Shown here: positions 44,050-45,017 of the stretch, in pieces
How the letters are laid out: the number at the start of each line of letters is the position of its first letter
How positions within the stretch are numbered: the first letter of the stretch is position 1
NCBI GenBank assembly: GCA_021108435.1
Contig: JAIOQY010000073.1
Coordinates: 1-45,017, forward strand
Source of the DNA: Candidatus Aegiribacteria sp.
Lineage (GTDB): Bacteria; Fermentibacterota; Fermentibacteria; Fermentibacterales; JCC-6
Direction: 5' to 3'
Length of the DNA: 45,017 bases
Made by a program: the position numbers and the translations under genes
Notes under the pieces: generated by a model
Databases searched by the model: none
Told to the model about the DNA's origin: nothing
What the model saw: only the letters and a program-made list of their open reading frames with translations

Positions 44050-44369
44050 GTGATTTCCTCAACGGTGACTGCACCAATCAGCTCGCGCCCGACAGCCATG
44101 AGCTGCGCAAAACAGTCGTTCCGGTCAATCTTCCGCTGACGGAGAAGCCCTTCAAGCATCTCGCCTTCCGGCAGAAGTCCGTCGAAAAAAGCGGGGAATC
44201 TTAAAAATTCATGGATTTTTTCCCCGACAGGCATTGTAAGCGAAATCGGATGGCCATCGTAACTATCACGATAAACAAACCTGTATTCTCTGTTGGTCAC
44301 CCACTCCTCAAGGATACCGGCCCATTGACCGTGCATGAACACTTTTGCCTGTCTTATCGGTTCCGACAT
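44046..44369 (-). CDS. hipS: HipS-like antitoxin (HipA N-terminal subdomain as a separate protein)
   Basis: A 107-residue protein matching only the N-terminal subdomain 1 of HipA (AKVFMHGQWAGILEEW, then LRFPAFFDGLLPEGEMLEGL followed by LRQRKIDRNDCFAQLMAVG and IGAVTVEEI). In the HipBST systems this domain is its own small protein and is the part that neutralises HipT. I start at the ATG at 44369, which has AGGAG eight bases upstream; a longer frame to 44408 has none. It lies between hipB and hipT in the expected B-S-T order and overlaps hipT by ATGA, so the two are made in step. Confidence 0.87.
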   Translation of the reverse strand: MSEPIRQAKVFMHGQWAGILEEWVTNREYRFVYRDSYDGHPISLTMPVGEKIHEFLRFPAFFDGLLPEGEMLEGLLRQRKIDRNDCFAQLMAVGRELIGAVTVEEIT

Positions 44370-44444
44370 GATAGAACTCCTGAAATCCTGATGTTCCGGA
44401 TATGACACCGAATAATCGTTTTATCTCCAGTCAAATGCAGACCC

Positions 44445-44708
44445 TTATTTCTCTGATGATTGATCTGCAGACCATTTTTCGAATGCAGCACTTAGTGGTC
44501 CTGAGAATTTGACATCAATATTCATTATGGCAAGTACAGCAAAAAGACTGTTGATCTGAATAGTAGGCTTGCCTTTCTCGATATCGTAGACAGTAGATTT
44601 TCCAACCCCGGCCAGATCGGCCAGTTGAATCTGCGTCAAACCGGCTTTGTTACGATGAAACCGCACTAGTTTACCGAGCCTTCCAATTATCTGTGCAATA
44701 TTAGCCAT
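44445..44708 (-). CDS. hipB: HipB-like XRE-family DNA-binding antitoxin
   Basis: An 87-residue protein with an XRE helix-turn-helix (GKLVRFHRNKAGLTQIQLAD followed by LAGVGKSTVYDIEKGK) and a C-terminal strand-like segment (LAIMNIDVKFSGPLS) for dimerisation, as in HipB. It is the first gene of the hip operon, with GAGGGGAT ahead of the ATG, and should repress its own promoter through the three palindromes directly upstream. In HipBST the HipB protein also boosts HipS action. The gap to hipS is 75 bases. Confidence 0.92.
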   Translation of the reverse strand: MANIAQIIGRLGKLVRFHRNKAGLTQIQLADLAGVGKSTVYDIEKGKPTIQINSLFAVLAIMNIDVKFSGPLSAAFEKWSADQSSEK

Positions 44709-44723
44709 TATGATCCCCTCATA

Positions 44724-44743
44724 TTTACTGCCTTAACAGTAAA
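44724..44743. promoter_or_regulatory. HipB operator O1
   Basis: TTTACTG and CAGTAAA are perfect 7-base inverted arms around CCTTAA. The site lies 15 bases upstream of the hipB ATG and overlaps the place where the -10 element would be if TTGACT (44768-44763, minus strand) is the -35. Binding here would block the hip promoter. Confidence 0.7.
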
Positions 44744-44795
44744 ATGTGCTATTTCAAGTTCAAGTCAAGGGCTTTGATAAGATAATCCATGAATT

Positions 44796-44815
44796 TTTAC
44801 TGTCTGAGCAGTGAA
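44796..44815. promoter_or_regulatory. HipB operator O2
   Basis: TTTACTG and CAGTGAA around TCTGAG; one mismatch between the arms. The arms and six-base spacer match O1, and the centre is exactly 72 bases from that of O1. Confidence 0.65.
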
Positions 44816-44867
44816 TATCATTGGTTTTTAGCTTGATCGCATGGCATGTTCTTGAATAATGGTGAAT

Positions 44868-44887
44868 CTTACTGCTATAACAGCAAA
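44868..44887. promoter_or_regulatory. HipB operator O3
   Basis: CTTACTG and CAGCAAA around CTATAA; the most degenerate of the three, but with the same arm core (TTACTG, CAG) and spacer length. Its centre is exactly 72 bases from that of O2. Between here and the window end (44888-45017) I see no gene or further site. Confidence 0.55.
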
Positions 44888-45017
44888 TACTATCAGAGGA
44901 AGGCACATCCGTTATTCAACCTCTGGTGCTTCCATCGCATTTTACAGGTTCTATCCATCACGTTTTCCTGAATACAGTGATTCTTTTTTTGCCCCTCGTA
45001 CCTTCGAGAGCTTTTGT

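Noticed and set aside
44709-45017. Further gene or CRISPR-like array in the repeat-bearing region upstream of hipB
   Set aside because: Only the palindrome cores recur; the DNA between them is not a repeated unit beyond weak similarity, and there are no equal-length spacers with identical repeats.

Overview
The window reads as a Gram-negative, probably anaerobic bacterium. Supporting evidence is an LpxH-type lipid A pyrophosphatase, two RND pumps with a lipoprotein adaptor, several lipobox lipoproteins, and a class II (B12-dependent, oxygen-independent) ribonucleotide reductase. Two secreted proteins end in Ig-like FlgD / type IX-style C-terminal modules, and the prolyl-tRNA synthetase is the ProS type 3 form. 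Together these point to an uncultured lineage of the broad FCB/Fermentibacteria-like area; that placement is inference. There are no rRNA or tRNA genes and no CRISPR array that I can see.

Layout. 1-4079 (+): the end of a sensor kinase, then a loose row of small accessory genes (three GNAT acetyltransferases, an NTF2-like protein, a DUF6544-type gene with a frameshift). 4113-6905 (-): a PC4-like protein and nrdJ. 6906-7925: a regulatory gap with three inverted repeats, then an ECF sigma factor and a soluble zinc anti-sigma. 8129-10882 (+): two small exported proteins, an LpxH-like phosphatase and a GT2 polyprenyl-phosphate glycosyltransferase. 11073-15432 (-): a secreted protein, a MetW-like methyltransferase, and overlapping GT4 and GT9 glycosyltransferases. 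15637-23100 (+): an epimerase with an apparent CTG start, an LPG-synthase-type membrane protein, a methyltransferase, a decayed 3' end of another LPG-type gene, a YfhO-like GT-C protein, and a fusion of an LPG-type membrane domain with a radical SAM/twitch domain. These and the GT2/GT4/GT9 genes look like one surface-glycan or lipid-modification locus.

23102-24260 is a RAYT (Y1 transposase) element with inverted ends. 24247-28253 (-) is a five-gene run with 1-4 base overlaps: PAP2 phosphatase, panB, purD, purE, tsaC-like. 28581-34620 holds proS, a secreted C25-type peptidase and a lipoprotein S9 peptidase, with a hairpin terminator between the two peptidases. 34823-35517 carries a zinc-ribbon protein and a small membrane protein. 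35702-42778 (-) is a tripartite-type RND operon (two permeases and an adaptor; no outer-membrane channel in view). 43102-44708 (-) is a complete HipB-HipS-HipT type toxin-antitoxin operon with three operator-like palindromes spaced exactly 72 bp apart.

Short inverted-repeat elements are the other theme. A 177 bp element (7933-8109), a 166 bp element (10879-11044) and a 159 bp probable relative of the RAYT element (35543-35701) lie in gaps. Several of them start or end on, or within a few bases of, the stop codon of the neighbouring gene.
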